Assembly: GCA_905221605.1 (NCBI GenBank)
Contig: CAJNDS010002119.1
Coordinates: forward strand, 434,001-498,000
Length of the DNA stretch: 64,000 bases
DNA from: Symbiodinium natans
Taxonomy: Eukaryota; Sar; Dinophyceae; Suessiales; Symbiodiniaceae
Direction of reading: 5' to 3'
Positions within the stretch are counted from its first letter, which is position 1. Every line of letters begins with the position of its first letter. The translations under genes and the position numbers were made by a program. The notes under the pieces were generated by a model. That model was not told the DNA's origin. It was given only the letters and a program-made list of their open reading frames with translations, and searched no databases. Below are positions 34,679-49,600 of the stretch, piece after piece.

Positions 34679-37600
34679 GTATATACACAAACGTATACAG
34701 TATATCTTAAGGCCCCTAAGCAGCCTTCAAAGGCGATTTTGTTCGCTCGGGGAGCCAGCGCCTTGACGTAGAGACTCACTTGAAGGCTGCGAGTGGTCGC
34801 CGACCCATTGGCAATGCGAAGCTTGCGGGGCAAGCCTCTGTCGGGGCTGCGTGATTCCCACAGAAGCTCGAAGAACCTTGCATCCTGAACTCCTTTGTAG
34901 GTCTGAGAATGCCCAAAAAAGTTTAGGGCTTGTGAGAACCGAGGTGCTGCGACGCTCGACTGCATTGAGCTGGCTAGTTGGTTTTCAATGTCGATCTGTG
35001 TTTGTCAAACCCTATGAAGCCTAAACCCTTGTCACGGAAACTGTGCGGAGGGCGATTCCCTCATGATTCCTGTCGTTATAGAGGTTCTCTTATGATTATG
35101 ATTCCTTCACGGTGCGATTCCCGCATGATTCTTCGTGGCTTCGTCGGGTCCTACTTCATCTTGTCGTGCGCCCGCCCTCACAAGTAGGTCCTTGTTGCCT
35201 GCATTTGCGCTGCCCGCCCTCAGAAGTTGGTGTGCGTGCTGCCTGTCGCATGCGAGCCTATTAAGCAGGTGTTGGTGGCATGCACACCCTATTGTTCTTG
35301 GGGTATGTAGCTGCGGCTCTCTGTGGAGGGGTGGTGCCAACAGCCTTCTCATAAGAAGCCGTTCGCCCGGAGCTCTCAGACCATAGAGTTGCAGGGAGTC
35401 GAAGCAAATCGCCAACCCTGCACCAAAAGCCCCTGGACCCCCTGGACCGCAGACTGCCCTAAATCGGCCCAATCGCTTCAGAAACCCTAAATTTTGCTCT
35501 CGCGAACTGTAAATGTGAGCCCTAGAAATTTGCCCTTGTAAGTCCGAAGCAGCGCTTCTTGATGCTATGTGGGCGTCCCTTTGTGAGGTCTGCGCCATTT
35601 CCCAAATGTCATGGCATCGAGCGTGGTGAACTTCAGCATCATCTCGGCAGTGATCGCAGCCCCTCATCAGGGCCATCATCTCATCCCCAGAGGGGTATCT
35701 CGAAAAGCTTCCCTAGGCCGTTCTTTTTGGGCCCCCAAAAGGAGCAACCCCCCGAAGCTTAAGCTTGGGCAGGCTTCTGGTTTCTTGCGTTCAGGGTCGA
35801 GCCAGCTTGCGCAACCCCGGGGAATGGTCTTGGTAGGTGCTCCTCTTCTAGTCTTGCCGCCGCAGCCCTGACCCCTGGCAACCCGACGCAGTCGGAAGTT
35901 TCTAAAACCACGCAAGACCTCAACATTTGGGAGTCGCGAGAGTCTCACTCAGACAACGACGTCGACGTTTGTTTTGGGGTTTATGGCTTGCGGACCTAGA
36001 GTTGCTTGAATGTAGATGGCTTGCAGAAGTTTTTCTAGGGCACAAGACAGATTGGACATTCGACCTATGTAAACCCTGAACCCTAGGCACTAGTGGGCCG
36101 TTTCGGCTATTCAAGGGAGCTTCGGCATCGGAAATCCAAGCCAGCTAAGGCTCTGCAAGGCTTTGCCGTTCCCATCTCCCTCTATCTCGTCCTCAGGCGA
36201 CTGAAAAGAAGGCCTGCTGAAGCCAAGACTCCCGAAAGCCCGAAGCCACCTCATCTGCCCAAACCAGCCGGAACTCAGCCGAGCCATGGTCCAGGTGACC
36301 AAGCAGCGGCTCTAGCTTGCTATCGGGTTGGCGCTTCTTCTGTTGACACGCTTGACCTCCACCCACCCTTTGCCCTAGATTCAAGGCAGACGAGCCTGGG
36401 ATCCCCTCATCAATGATTCATGAGAATGGCAATGAACCGATCACCATGCACCCCTCGTGTCGCCCTCAGCTCCAAGTAAGCAAAACTCTCTACCGAAGGT
36501 CGCCCGAGTACAGCTTCCACCCTGAACCGTCATCATTCAGGTCAGAAACCCGCTAGACTTCCATTGCCACCTTGAGGCACTTGCTCAAGGACGAGAAGTG
36601 GCAGTATGTCTTCGGCACCCTCACTTTGATTTTTATTAGCCGTTCTGCATGCCCTAAACCCCCCAAAACGATTGAAGGTTTCGCCGGCTGATTCAGGTTG
36701 TCTTCACCCCCTAGGCCGTAGGGTTTCGTGGCCTAGCGGCCTGGGATCGGAGATCTTGAGACATCAGCTCTTGAGCTTTACAGACTCGACACGACACCCA
36801 AACCCCGAGACGGCAAAGGATCCAAAGCTGCAGTGCCCCGTGGGCTTGGACCTCTTGAAGTCCTTGGAGTCACCCTAGAAAACAACAAAACCAAGCCTGA
36901 CCCGGCGTTTTTCGCGATTCGCAGTCGAGCCAAGGCATGTTGTACAACGATGTCAGACCAGAACTCTGGTACTTCGAGATCCTCCTCTTCTTTCAAAAGT
37001 TTTCGTTCCTTGGCTGTGGTGTTTCATGAACCCTCAATTCGAGCCCCGGACCCTGAAACCCGTGGCTGCCTGATTTTTGCCTTTGAGATTTGAGGCTGCA
37101 GCCGCAGGTCTTCGTGCGCTTCATTGTATATTATATTACTCACAGGAAGCGGGGCAGGGCTTGCGAGAGATGCGCTTTGCTTCGGTGACAAAGAGCTTCG
37201 GCCGACCTCGCGCCGCGCTCTTGCTTCGGGCTTTTGATTCGGTCCAGTCGTGTGTTTCTTGACCAAGTCTATTTCACGACTTTCAATTCAATGAAGCGAC
37301 GAGGCGAATCTCACTGTTGTGCCCGTTGGTAGCTGAGCTCGCACCTTCTTCTTTTGCTCTATCGCAAGAACTCTTCAGGTCTTTGTTCGCCATTGAACTG
37401 GTTCATCCGTCTCTCTGGTTTGCTCCCTGTGCAACAAAACATCATCCTGCAAGACCTGCCAGGGCACATGTTTTTCAATGCAGGTGTTGAAGAATGTCCA
37501 TCCCTCATCTCCTCTGAGGGAAGCTCTCTACTCCTGCAGTTTCGTGAGGATCTTTCACTCATCTTACTGCGGTCCACTGCGTTGACCGTCCAAGCCTGTT

Positions 37601-40600
37601 GTGATCGGCACCTACCATCCCGAGAAGCAGTGGCCTTGTTGGTGCCTCCTCTGTCCCGTGTTCTGTTTGTGCAGCCGTTAGTGTCGGCTTGCGTATGTGC
37701 AAGCTATCAAAGGCATCCGTTGTAAAGGCGTTGAAAGACCAGCAATGCACATGGCCAGACCCCGATCACTCTTTGAACGCCTGCGACTCAGTGGAAGTCT
37801 GAGCCCCCCCCTCAGCGGCTCCAAGCGGCTGCACGTGGCTCAGGTTTATCTTGGGCACGGCGATCCCCGTCGACCTCCTCAGGCCCATGGCCCATGTGCC
37901 GTTTGAGAGCCCAAGGCATCCCAGGGCACCCAGGGCTCCCAACACGAATGCACAAGGAGCTCAGAGGATGTATCCTGCGCTTTCGCAAGATGCATACAGA
38001 GACGTTTAAGGAGGCTTTCTTCGTTTCGAGGCTTCGGGAAGTGCAGAGTGCAGAGCTTGGATTTGGTTCGCTTCCAAAGGCCCTCGTCTGACGAAGCGAC
38101 CCGCCCGAGACCCCAAGTAAATACCTCCCCCCCCCCCCCCCCCCTCGCCCCACCCCCACACCGGCCCGTACTACCCAGCATCCTGAACCTTATATGGATT
38201 CCGAAAAGCCCCTTAAGCCCCACATCCGCCCCCGACCCAACGTCTTGACTTCACGAGCTGCCGAGCCAAGTCTACCGGAAGGATCTTCTTTTTGATGGCC
38301 GTGGTCTTCATGCACATGTTGTGCCTCCTGCTCATTCGCCCCTACAGTTCCTCGGGATCGGCACATAAGGCGCAAACAAGCAGAACATAGAATTTCACGC
38401 CCCTTCCTCACCGCTATTTTTGAAAAGGCCCTTAATCTCCGAAAGCCTGGCAGTTTTGAGGGTCTTCGCATGGTTCGGCGCGCTCCCGAAAGAAGGTTCC
38501 ATACGCCCACCGCCCGAAACCCTGAGACTCTAAATGTTGCCCGCGGTAGTTAGGCTTGCGATGGCGTAACTCTACACCCAAAGCGCTTGCAAAGGTGCCG
38601 TGGATGGCTACATCTTGGTCAAGCTGGAGTACTGCTTCTTTCTCAGCCCTTCGACGGCGATATCTCGACTCCTTGTTCCGGGATGTAGGCGACCTTTTTA
38701 GGGCGAGTGTGGTGTGGTTTCGTGAGTCTTTGGCCAAAGTTGAAGGCGATGGTCGACACCAAATCAAGACTGTCCGGGGTCAGGGACCAGTTTCGAGACT
38801 CCGCGAGTGTCTTCTTGGTGTTTTTTGTATATCTTTTCGTACGCAATGTGGAAGCTCTTGTTTACTTGATGTGAGGAGTTCTGTGTTTAATCCACTGGTG
38901 TTCGGAATCTTATCGGGTTTTTTTCCAATTCCCGCATCTCCGCCAACTCGCGTGCCCCGAAGAGACAGAGGTGTTTCGATCATCCTCGTCGCACAGATCT
39001 TCTTAAACTGGCCGGGCGCTGTGCACCTCTTAGGGTCTTAGGGTTAGGAAGTTAGGCCCCTGACAAGCCCTGAGGTGGTTCCGGGCTGTTTTCGGCTGAA
39101 GGTTTGAGCGTTCCAGAGTTGGCTCTTGGGGGTTGGTGTGGTTTGCATGTAGACATGTCGTAGTGTCGAGGGTTTAGGGTGCAGTGTAGGGTTTAGTGTT
39201 TAGGGTTTAGGGATGTTTAGGGTATGTATCAGAGTACGCGCGTGGGGAGTGCACCTTCTGTTTCGGTTTATCACGCGCTCGCGTATCTTAATAGCCCCCA
39301 CCCGAACCATTCTCTTTCAGGGTTTAGGGTTCTACCCCGCGGGAGAGGGGGGTGTTTGAGACAGAGCAGCAAAGACAGAGATCAGAGGTTGCAAAGATTG
39401 GCCAGGGCCTCCCAGGAAGGGGGCCCCTGTGCCTCTCTGCTCCGGAAGCATTTCCAGCTTAGGGCTGGGAGTCTAATCACTGAAAACATGCTGCGCTTTG
39501 CAGGTTTTGGGCTCTGCTGCGCCTCAAGCATCGTGCAGTTTGCCCGTTAGTTTTTTGGGTTTGCAAGATCCCACTGGGCTCAGAAAAGTTGGTGATTTTG
39601 TAGAGCAGCCTTAGCGACTCGAAGGGCCGGCCGCTGTTGTAACATGCAGTAGTGTATACATTTAGTACACATCCAATAGACTCATGGGCTCATGCAGTTG
39701 CATCGTGTGGTCAAAGCGCAGTCCACCCCTGAACCCTAGGCCCCAAACCGCGAAGTTCGGATGCAACAGCGATCTGTCAGGGCTTCTGTGCAGTCGACGC
39801 TGACGATGTGGAACTTAATGGAGGCAGCTGGACCTAGATAGCACACCAACCTGGGCCGCCGTGCTTTGTTTGAGGGCATTCAGGTGGGCTTTCATCAAAG
39901 TTGGATTGGAGATTGGATAGTGCGCGCCACTGCGGCCTGCGGGAACATAAGCCAGCCCCCCCCCCCCCCCGCCCCCCTCCCCCCCGCCCCCCTCCCCCGC
40001 CCCCCTCCCCCCCCCTCTCTTGTTCAAGTGGGGGGGGGGGCCCCCCCCGTAAGATGGACACTTAAAGGCTATGCTGCACGTGCGTGCCTTGTAAACAAAG
40101 ACTTTACAAAGGAAACGCCCGCAGAATAGACGCAACGCACCCGCAGAATAGACGCAATGCACCCTTATAGTATCAGCACGCACACTGTGTCCCGGGCGGG
40201 GGCGCGGAGGGCGCGGAGGGTGCGGAGGGTGCGGAGGGCGCGGAGGGGGCGGAGGGGCGGAGGGCGCGGAGGGCGCGGAGGGCGCGGAGGGCGCGGAGGG
40301 CGCGGAGGGCGCGGAGGGCGCGGAGCGCGCGGAGGGCGCGGAGAGCGCGTAGGGCGCGGAGGGCGCGGAGGGCGCGGAGGGCGCGGAGAGCGCGGAGGGC
40401 GCGGAGGGCGCGGAGGGTGCGGAGGGCGCGGAGGGCACGGAGGGTGCTGAAGGCGCGGATCGGCGCGGCGGGTACGGCGGGCGCGGAGCACGCTCCCTTG
40501 CCCATCAACCGAATGTCACGCTCCCCATCCGTGCTCCCTCCCCGAACCTGTCCGTCAACCTCCAGGCATGGCCCACGCCTCCCCTTCTCCCAGCAAAATG

Positions 40601-43600
40601 TTCGAACCCCCTTCCTTGACCGTGTCGTCTCCGCGGCCTCCCGTCAAAATGTTGACCGTCTCCTCTTCGTGGCTTCTTTCGCCAAAAAGCGATCCGATAG
40701 AACGCTTTCCGCGTTGAAGCGCCAAACGAGAACCCAAGAACAGAATTGGTTTTCGGGAAGAATCCAAGAAAACAAAGAGCACGCGCAGAATAGACGTTAA
40801 GCGTCCAAGGCACGGGCCCCCCCCCCCCTTGGTCAATTCCCCTTTTTATCAATTTAAATAAGATTTCGATTTACTTTAATAGAAATTAACAAAAATACAA
40901 GATGTGGAATTTTATTTAATAGGGAGCAAGGGTTTCTAGCTTCTATTAGTGGCATTTTTATGTCTTTTAATACAAGTATTCTTAATGGGTGTTTCACTTG
41001 ATTTTAATTAAAGTTTTAATAGGACTTCTTTTGATTCTAATCGGGTTAGAGTTTTTGTTACTTTTGAAAGATTTCTAATAATATGAATGAGGTTTTTATG
41101 CCTTCTAATAAGATTTGTATTACGTTTAACGGGATTCGTATGAAAATAATAGAAATCCTTTCGAATTAAGTTCAACTCCTATTACAATTAATTGAATTGC
41201 TATTACAATTAGTAGAAGTCCGATTTGACAAACTAATTCCAGCCCCATTAAAATTGAATTGAAATGCTACGAAAAAAACAAGGCAAATAGAAATCTTGTT
41301 AAATTAATAGAAATCCTCTTGAATTTAAAAGGATTCCGATGAAAACAATAGGAGTCCTACCAAAAATGGCAGAGGAACTGTGGAATGGGGGGGGGGGGGG
41401 GAGGGGAGGCGGGTTTGTTGGGTTTGGGGGGGGGGGGGGGGGCGGAGGGGGGGGGAGAGGGGGGGGGGGAGAGGGGGGGGGGGGAGAGGGGGGGGGGGGG
41501 GTACCTACCTTGAATATCCGCGGGCTTCTTTTTTGCGCACTCTCTTAGATTGCAGGTTGAGAATGTCCACATCGATTTTGAGTTCAATGCATTCTTGTTT
41601 GCAGACTGGTTTGGCCAACTGCAAAAAACCAAGGCCTGAAGATGCCACTTGCTTGAGGACCAAAAGTACCTTAAGCACCCTCTTAGATTCTGAACAGGCT
41701 TCGAGCTATCAAGGCGCGGCTTACAGGTCTTAGAGGGGGAACCCTCCGGGTTTAGGAAGTTGCCGGATCTCAAAAACCCCCAAAACACGAGGGTTCGGAT
41801 GCCCTGGAGGTGGTGACCCCTCTTTGCGTCTTCCTGGCGCACGCGGTCTTCGCTGGGAGCTCAGAAGGTGAAGGGTTCCGAAGGGCTCGGTCCCCGCCCC
41901 CCATGTTCTACCATGAGGCAGCATAAGGCCCAAGTCTGCGAGAAACAAACTGGCACAAATTAGCTGCTAGCATGTTTTTGGTTATTCATTATTTATGGGC
42001 TTGGGTTCAGTGCACTCGGCCCCTAAACCATCGCTTGCGCGGTCCAGGCCTGCTTGGCGGCGCGGGCGTTTGTGGTTTGCACAGCTGCTTGGCAAGGGTC
42101 AGCCTCCAACCCGAATTCTAAAGAGCCTCGCAGCTTTCAGTAAATGGTAACATTGGGTGATTTCAGCGCTGCACTGGGGTGAAATTACATGTACCAAAAC
42201 TGTTCACAGCAGAATCCTTTAGCCTGAATGGCCTGAATCACATCTGCGCGTCCAAGCCGCGGAACGCATGTGAAGCCAATGTGAACGAATTCTGTCTGGT
42301 TGGTATCGTATCGCCAAGGAGAGCAGACCCTACTTGCAAGAAGGATCCACCCAACATGAGACGAATTCAGAAGCTGACAAAGTCTCCAATGTCTTCCCCC
42401 CATGAAAGTAGGGTGTGACCCATGCTAGAAGTTGCTCTGCAAGTGTCTCCTTCAAGTAGGGCTTATGGCGGAGTGTGAGCTTCAAAGTTGCTTACTAAAA
42501 GAGACTTGCCGCGCCAGATTGTGAGACGTGCAAATGTGGAAGCTCTCAAACGAGGAGGTCGAAAAGAAGAACAGCAAGTAGCCGCAGCCAAGAGCTCAAA
42601 GTTTCGACCTCGATGGCCAAGGTCGGCCAAACACTTGCCCAAGTAGGCAAAGTCCTGCCCTCACCTTACAAGTTGCGTCGCTTCAAGACGTGTGAGGCCC
42701 AAGTGTAGCCGGCTCAAGGCGACTGTTGTCAAAAGCCATGGTATCCCAGAAGTTCAAGCCATTGGGAAAACCAAGGGAAAGTAAAGCGCCAATCTCAGCA
42801 GGATCCATCAACCCAAGCTCGGAAGTTTCAAGAGGAAGTCGAGATACTGCTGGTTCCAGCCTGACTGAAGTGCCTCATGAAGTGATTGAAAACCCAATGC
42901 AATGCTGCGAACCTGCCAGCTGCGTGTCGACATAATGTACAAGCTAAACCGCAAAAACAGCAACGTGCTTCGAGGACGGATGTTGAAGTCCAAAGCAAGT
43001 CGATGCCTCTTTTTGATAGTCGACCCACATACAAGTAGCTTGTAGCTCAGTATGTACCAGCTGGCTGTGCCAAGTTGCTGAAAAAGGCCCCAAAGCCCCA
43101 AGCTTCTTAACATCTTGCCTTCGACAGCCGCATAGCAAGGTTTACCATCCGCTGGCCCTGAAAGCTATTGCCATGCCTGAGGCAGAAAGGGTTCCCTTAG
43201 GCCTCACGGGCTCTCTTTCTGGATGCGCTGGGTTTGGGGTCTTAAGAAGTCCCGGGATTTGCTTGGGGGGCTTGTGAGGTGACCTCGTTCAGGCATTAGG
43301 CACCTCAGGGTCGAGACCGCAGTATGCCAGAATCTGCCCATAGCCCCTAAATTCCTGAACCCTAAACCCCACTGGATCCTCGCCGCGCGCTCATGAGTGT
43401 AGGGTATACTCGGGTTTGCTGAAGGATCACTCAGTATATACCAGGTAATCCTCTAGAAAGGGGAGTTACGGCCTGGGCAGCGCATTGTTGTTTTTACAGG
43501 CTAGTCCTGGTTAATTGCAACTGCAGCAGTTAACGTTGCTCTCGGCGTAGTACTGTTTTGCCTGCTAGCATGCGAAGTCTGAAAGCTCATGCAGCGACCC

Positions 43601-46600
43601 CATACTGGAGCCCTAAGGCCCTCAGGTATCAAGCTTCAAAGCGCTTGGCCAGATTCTTCAGATTCTTCAAACATCTGTTGGAGAGCAAGCCCACAAGCTG
43701 CCCTCGTGCACTTTACTTTTTGGGCGGTCCGGGGGCACTTTACTTTTTGGGCGGTCCGGGGTAGTCGCCCCATTCCTCTCAGCCCTCAGCTCCCAAAAGG
43801 CTCCTCAACCCTCGATGCTTTAAACCGAGCGCCCCCATGCCCCAACACATTTCACATTATTCAGGGCATTCAAAAAGAGGGAAATTGTTTGGGGGGGGGG
43901 GGGCAGATTTGAAGCCGAGCACAACATGGGCTGTTATTCTTAGACGACAATCCTAATTTAGGCTTTAGGGTGCAGATGTGGGCGGGGGGGAAGCCACCTT
44001 TTCGCCGGTTTCCGATCAAGATACCGTTTGACTGGCAGGTGCATGACTCCTTAAGATTTGGGCTTTGGATGGCTCCGGTGTTTGCTAGGTTTGTGACGAT
44101 TCTTGCCTAGGTACCATGAGGTACTGTCACTTAGGATCCTGATTGCCCCTGCTGGGCACGATCGGGCACCCAAAAAACCGAAACCCACCGAGACCGGAGG
44201 CCATGAGCAGGGCCGAGCTCTTTCTTTGCAAGGAGAGCTCCTTGACGAGGACCTGGGGGCAGGTCCCTAGCTCACGGCGCAGTGCGGTGTTCAGAGCCAC
44301 CTGAAGTCACTCGGACGCTTGCGGCAGCCATTTGGGCGTGCTCAGCAATCCACGTCGTAGTCACTTTGCGAGGGCGTGGGGCGGAGGTATTCTTTCGCGC
44401 CAGAGATGTCGGCCGACCTCGGCCCTTACACCCAACTGCTGCCCCAATTTCCCAAGGTTTCAAGTGTCTCCCCCAAGAGAACTCCTTGACGTGGCGGAGG
44501 ATGACCTGGGATCGCGAGCACCAGCGGATCATTTTCTCGGGCTTCTCTCGGCGGCAGAGGCCTTAACTCCCAATAAAGTTGCGTGGTTCCACCATAAGGC
44601 TATAAGGCCTGAGCCGGCCTGGGCCGCCTTCCTTGTCAGAGTTCTGCTCTAGGTTCTATCCGGGTTTTGTGGCGTGGGGTTCCAGTGCCTGTGTGAGGTT
44701 TTCAGGGTGGATCTTAAGCGGAATGGGGAGGTTCAAGCCAGGGTATCTGGCATCGCGAGACCTGAACTGCAAGGTCTAGAGAAGGAGCGGGAAGGACATG
44801 GTTTTAGTAAGTCTCCACGTCGGCGATGGCCCGTGCCACTGAAAGATAACGTGAAGCTGGCCCGCGCGGCTGAAGGCCCTACATATCCCAAAACCTGTAT
44901 CCGTAAGCCTCGAAGCCCTAAACTCTGCAAGAACAACGCGGGAGTCCAGTAGTTTCCGGGTTCGCCAGAATCTTTCAAGTTCAGGAATTGTCTCCGCTTT
45001 TGAACCGGCAGAATTCCCAGTCCGAGTTTCCCCTAAACCCTATCTAATGCCCTGTGAATCGTCATTCGCAAGACCCTTAAAGTGTGTCAGGAAGCGGCTC
45101 TACGAGGGCATTGCCTCCCTGCTGGAAGCATACATTGCTCCTCGGAGCGATCTGATTGTCCTGGAGAGTCCCCACAAGATTCCCGCATAGTTTTTACCGT
45201 TTCCCCTCTTCCGGCCCCCCCCCCCTCCCTCCTGGCCCTCCTTAGCAGATGATGCGACTGCAGTAAACCCCAAAAAGTTGGAAACCTTTTAAGGACAAAT
45301 AGTGCTGGGATTCCCCATACTTTACTCTTAGGGATTGAGGCTATTGAGTTTCCAACTTTTTGGCTTCTACTATAAATATACACTGCGCCCAATCGGACCG
45401 GCGCTTGGCAATCCTTGCTGGCTCTGGATGTTGCGTCTACAGGGCTAGGTCTATCTATGCCCGGTAGATGGGAATATGTCCCTTTCTTGGGTTGAAGGGG
45501 GCCATAGTCAAGAGAATTTCCTAACCGGCAGAGACCCCCAGCGCCCGGCAGTTCACGCGACGAGCGAAGCCCATCTTCCACGCGTCCTTCCTGTGCCTCG
45601 CTGTGGACCAGGCCTCCCTTGGGCTGCAGTGCTTGACTGGGATGCCCAGTAGAAAGTAGTCCTCCTATCCCTTTCTTAAGGCCCTTCATGAAAGACCAAC
45701 AGCAAGGAGACCTTTCATTGCTTACTGGCCAACCGGAAACATTTAAAGGTCGTCGCTGTAGGAAGTTCATGGAATCTGGACTCTGGAGCAACTCAAGGGG
45801 CCTGGGGCGTGGAGTAGGCGAGGGCTACAGGGCTTGGGCAGGCAGGATTTCAGACAAGTCGGGTTTAATTGGGGAAGTTGGGGGGTGGGGTGGGGCGGGG
45901 GGAGTGAAATGCCCCACAGCAGCAGGTTAATCTTCTTCTTGCCTTCCGTTTGTGTTTTGCAGGCCATTGAGAACTGCAAGGATGGGCGCGCCAAGCAGCT
46001 GCAGGACCCCGAGCTGCCAGGGTGGGGACAGAACAAAAAAAGGTGGCTGAGGTAGCAAATCGAGGCAAGAGATGTGCAGTAGTGCGACTCTGGAACGGCA
46101 GGAGGCCCTTCAACCCAACAGTCAACTCCTAAACCCCAAAAGCTGAAGTTTTGAGGCTTCGAGCCAGAAGATATGTAGTTTGCGGAACATCGGGGCTTTT
46201 ACGGGTGTTTTTGCGGCTTATTTTGAGGTTTAGGGTCCAACAAGCAGAACCCGGCAGGATACCCACGCCAGAATGTTGCGGCAGCAGAAGAGGCCAGCTA
46301 AGGGGCGTTTAGGGTTTAGGGTTTAGGGCCTCCTAGAAAAGAGGTCTCCTTGCACGGCAGCCGTGCCCACGAGATGTTCTGCTACGGCTCGAGTCGTTGT
46401 GGACCCTTTCTCCTGCTCCCACAGACTTCCGGGGCAGAGTCCCATAGTTGGATGTTTCAGCCCCAGGCGACTTTCTGAGTGTTGGATTTTGATCTTCCTC
46501 GGCAGTTCTGTCGGTGTGTAAGGCTGCACGAAGCAGCCGGTGTTGTTCTGGCAAGCTCTCCTTGCTCTTGTAAATGTGTGTGTGTGTGTGACCATACCGT

Positions 46601-49600
46601 GCACAACTTGGATCTTTAGAACCTGTGTTCAGGGTTTTAAGCTTTAAGCTTGATGGTGTTTAGGGCCTGCTTAGGGCTCTGGGTTCAAAGTTTACATATC
46701 CATTGAAGAGGGCCGGTGCACTGGAAAGTTCCCACGCAACCCGACACAGCTGCCATCCTTGTGCCTGGAAACCCCAAATTCAAACCATTAGCGAGCACGG
46801 CGCAAGTACCCTCTTCCTTGTCCCATGAGCCTAATGAGCCTAAGCAGCCTAAGCAGCTCGCTCAACCCATTCCTCCAAGACCCAAAACTGAGGGGTGTCT
46901 TCCAGGGGTGGCTGCACCGGTCTCATGCACTTCTGGTGCCCCATGATGTCCACCACCGTGCCGGAAGCCGCAGAAGGCGCGCCGAAAAAGGGGGGTGCGG
47001 TGGGCTTTGCATGCTCCTGGTTGGAAGTTGCAGGGCTTGTGGAGCTTTGAGCTGGCCCTTTCAGAGGGTCTTTCTTCGGCCGACACCCTGCTGCAACCAA
47101 AAGTTGAGGCCAACCCTTTCCAAGTCCAAGGCTGCCAACATGTTTAGGGGTTAGGCTTCCCCCCCCCCCCCCCCCCCCCCCCTTCCTCGGCCCGCAGCGG
47201 CTGTAGCTAAGCTCCAAAAATGCTTGCTTTGGGAGGCATTGCCCTGGCGAAGCAGAAGAGAGCAGACCGTCGATCTTTGATGGCTGCGCATCCTGGCGCC
47301 ATGAGCAACGTCTGGGGTCGAACGTTTGGGGTTTATACCAATTCTGCCACTACCCCAAACCACCACTACTTGCTGCGGCTGCTGCTCCTGCTCCTGCTCC
47401 TCCTCCTACTACTCCTCCTCCTCGCCTCCTCCTCGCCTCCTCCTCCTCCTCCTCCTCGTACTCGTCGCAGCTTGTCTGGCACGTGCAGCCTTGCCGAGGC
47501 TTCCCAGGGTGAGCACGCCGCAGGCTCGGGGTTCGACTCAAAGGCTTCTTGTGGGTTCAGGGCGAAGAGACGTCGACTTTGGTGAGGCTTGCAGGGCACG
47601 TGCGCTTTCAGCCTTCAGGGCTCTTAAGCTGGCTGGCAAGGCTCCTCTGTTCGGGGTCTGTCTTCACGACGTTGTTGATGTTCGCTGTAGATCTGGGGGC
47701 TTAGAAAGGCCAGGCTCGTTGTCAAATGCTCATTGAGAGTGGGCCCTGCTTGAGAGGTCTTCGGGTGTGGCTGAGCATCTTCTCTATGGCAAGGCCCCCA
47801 CAACAGATCCGAGCCGCTCTCCCCACCAGCCAGGCCACCATCGACGAGATGCTGAAAGTCTTCGAGCGGCAGCCTGGAGCTCAGGTTCTCGTAGGTTCTC
47901 GGAAGAAGCCTCGGCATGTTTCGACCCTGGATGTGAAGAGCCACCTGTCCACCTGTCCGGGCCTTTCAAGGGTTTGAGGTTTCATGTCAAAGGTTACCCC
48001 ATGGTTCTTCCCCTGGCACAGACTCCTCGGTCCTAGAGACGAAACTCTTCTGGGCTCCGGCTGCCAAGTTTTATGGCATCTTCGGATGCCCTTCAAACCT
48101 TCATCCCACATCGTGGGCGAAGGAATGTCAGGCTGTGTTTGAATTCAGCAGCACCAAGCATCTGAGCCGAGTACGTTGCCAGAATAGACAGGGAATTCGG
48201 GGAGGGGGCACGCAGCTGAGCACGGCGCTGAGCACGGCGAAGCATACACAGCACACCCACACACCCAGAGGTTTGGACTGGAGGCCGTGGGAGTTCATCC
48301 ACAAACTCCCAGAGCTCACCGTTTTGTTTGGATAGGTTTCGGGGACCCCCCCCCCTCCCACCCCCAAACAGCTGTGCCCAGCTGCTAAACGCCCCCATTC
48401 CCTGATCCACTGAAATCCCGGGCCACAGAGCCACAGAGGCATGTCAAGATCATGAAGGGCAAAGAGACCTTCTTCCAACCCTGGGCTGGGGTCTCAATCG
48501 ACGCGTCGTTTGGGGTTTTGTGGTATTGGGATGTATTTGGGGTGATCTAGGGTTGGGGTGCTGAAGGGTCTTTCGGATTTGAAAGCTTGCTTGCTTGGGA
48601 TTTTGATGTTCGGACGTTCTGGGCCAGGAATCCAAGGATACAACGTGCCGTAGGAGTGTTGATGTCGACCAACCCCCCCACCCCCCCGCCCCCCCCCCCC
48701 CACTCCCACCCTCTGGGCAGCCCAGGACACACCCATTGAGCTCAAGTATGGCCCGGGTCATCTTGAGGCAGCTCGAAGCCTTGATTCTCAGAATCGGAAG
48801 TTTGCGTTTGGCTACGAGGGTCACCGGGCGAGGGGTCGCGTGTCACGAAGGTAGAGGGGTAGATGCTGGAGCGAGGTCGGGATGTTGAAAGCAGGGGCTG
48901 CGCTGATACGAGATACCGCTTATGGTTCCGGGATCGAGGGTTGTGAGATGAGGCTTCTGGCTGTTGAGAGGTCGGAAAGGGGAGAAGTGGCCACAAGTTC
49001 TCCGAATCACGGCCTTTTGGGGGAACCCGAGAATTCAGAATAAGGCTCTGCTCAGGCATGCTGGGGCCGGCTAAGGTCAACCCCACCCCCCTCCCGCCGC
49101 CCACCCCAAAAACTTGAATGCGCCCGCACCCCCAACAACCCCTGCAGCGCTGGGTGCAGGATGGGACGCCGATGTCAAGACGCGCAAGCACGTTCCTCGA
49201 AGCCTGTGTTTAAAGAGAGATCAAGTCAGCATGCTCCCCACCGGCTGACCAAGTGCCTTTTAGGGTCGTTGGTCTCAACATTGAGGCTCAGAATGAAATC
49301 AGGGGTACCTCGGTTCCATGTTTCCTGGTGTATAAGGTCGAATTGTTTTCCAGAGCCGTGGGTCTTGCAAAGGTGTCCATAGACTTCTGAGTGCTGACAA
49401 GACATCTGAACCCAGAATGGTCGCGCGGAATCCGAGGTTGCAGGTGTTGAACACCTATGGGCCCCTTGGTTCAGCTTGGGTGAGGTCATTCGGACTTTGA
49501 TTCGCAGCAATTGGGTGTGTGCAAGTCTTTGAGGGGCTCGGAGCTGGTGTCTCGATCGAGCCGTGAAGAACAAAAACTTCAAGCGAACGTGTTGTGGAGG

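Noticed and set aside
37354-37725. 123-codon plus-strand frame between membrane exons
   Set aside because: No splice borders fit the neighbouring phases (37018 out in phase 1, 38266 in phase 1 joined directly), and the sequence has no recognisable segment.
40157-40508. Arg/Ala- and Pro-rich frames over the 9-bp minisatellite
   Set aside because: A 9-base unit leaves every frame open. There are no flanking protein-like residues.
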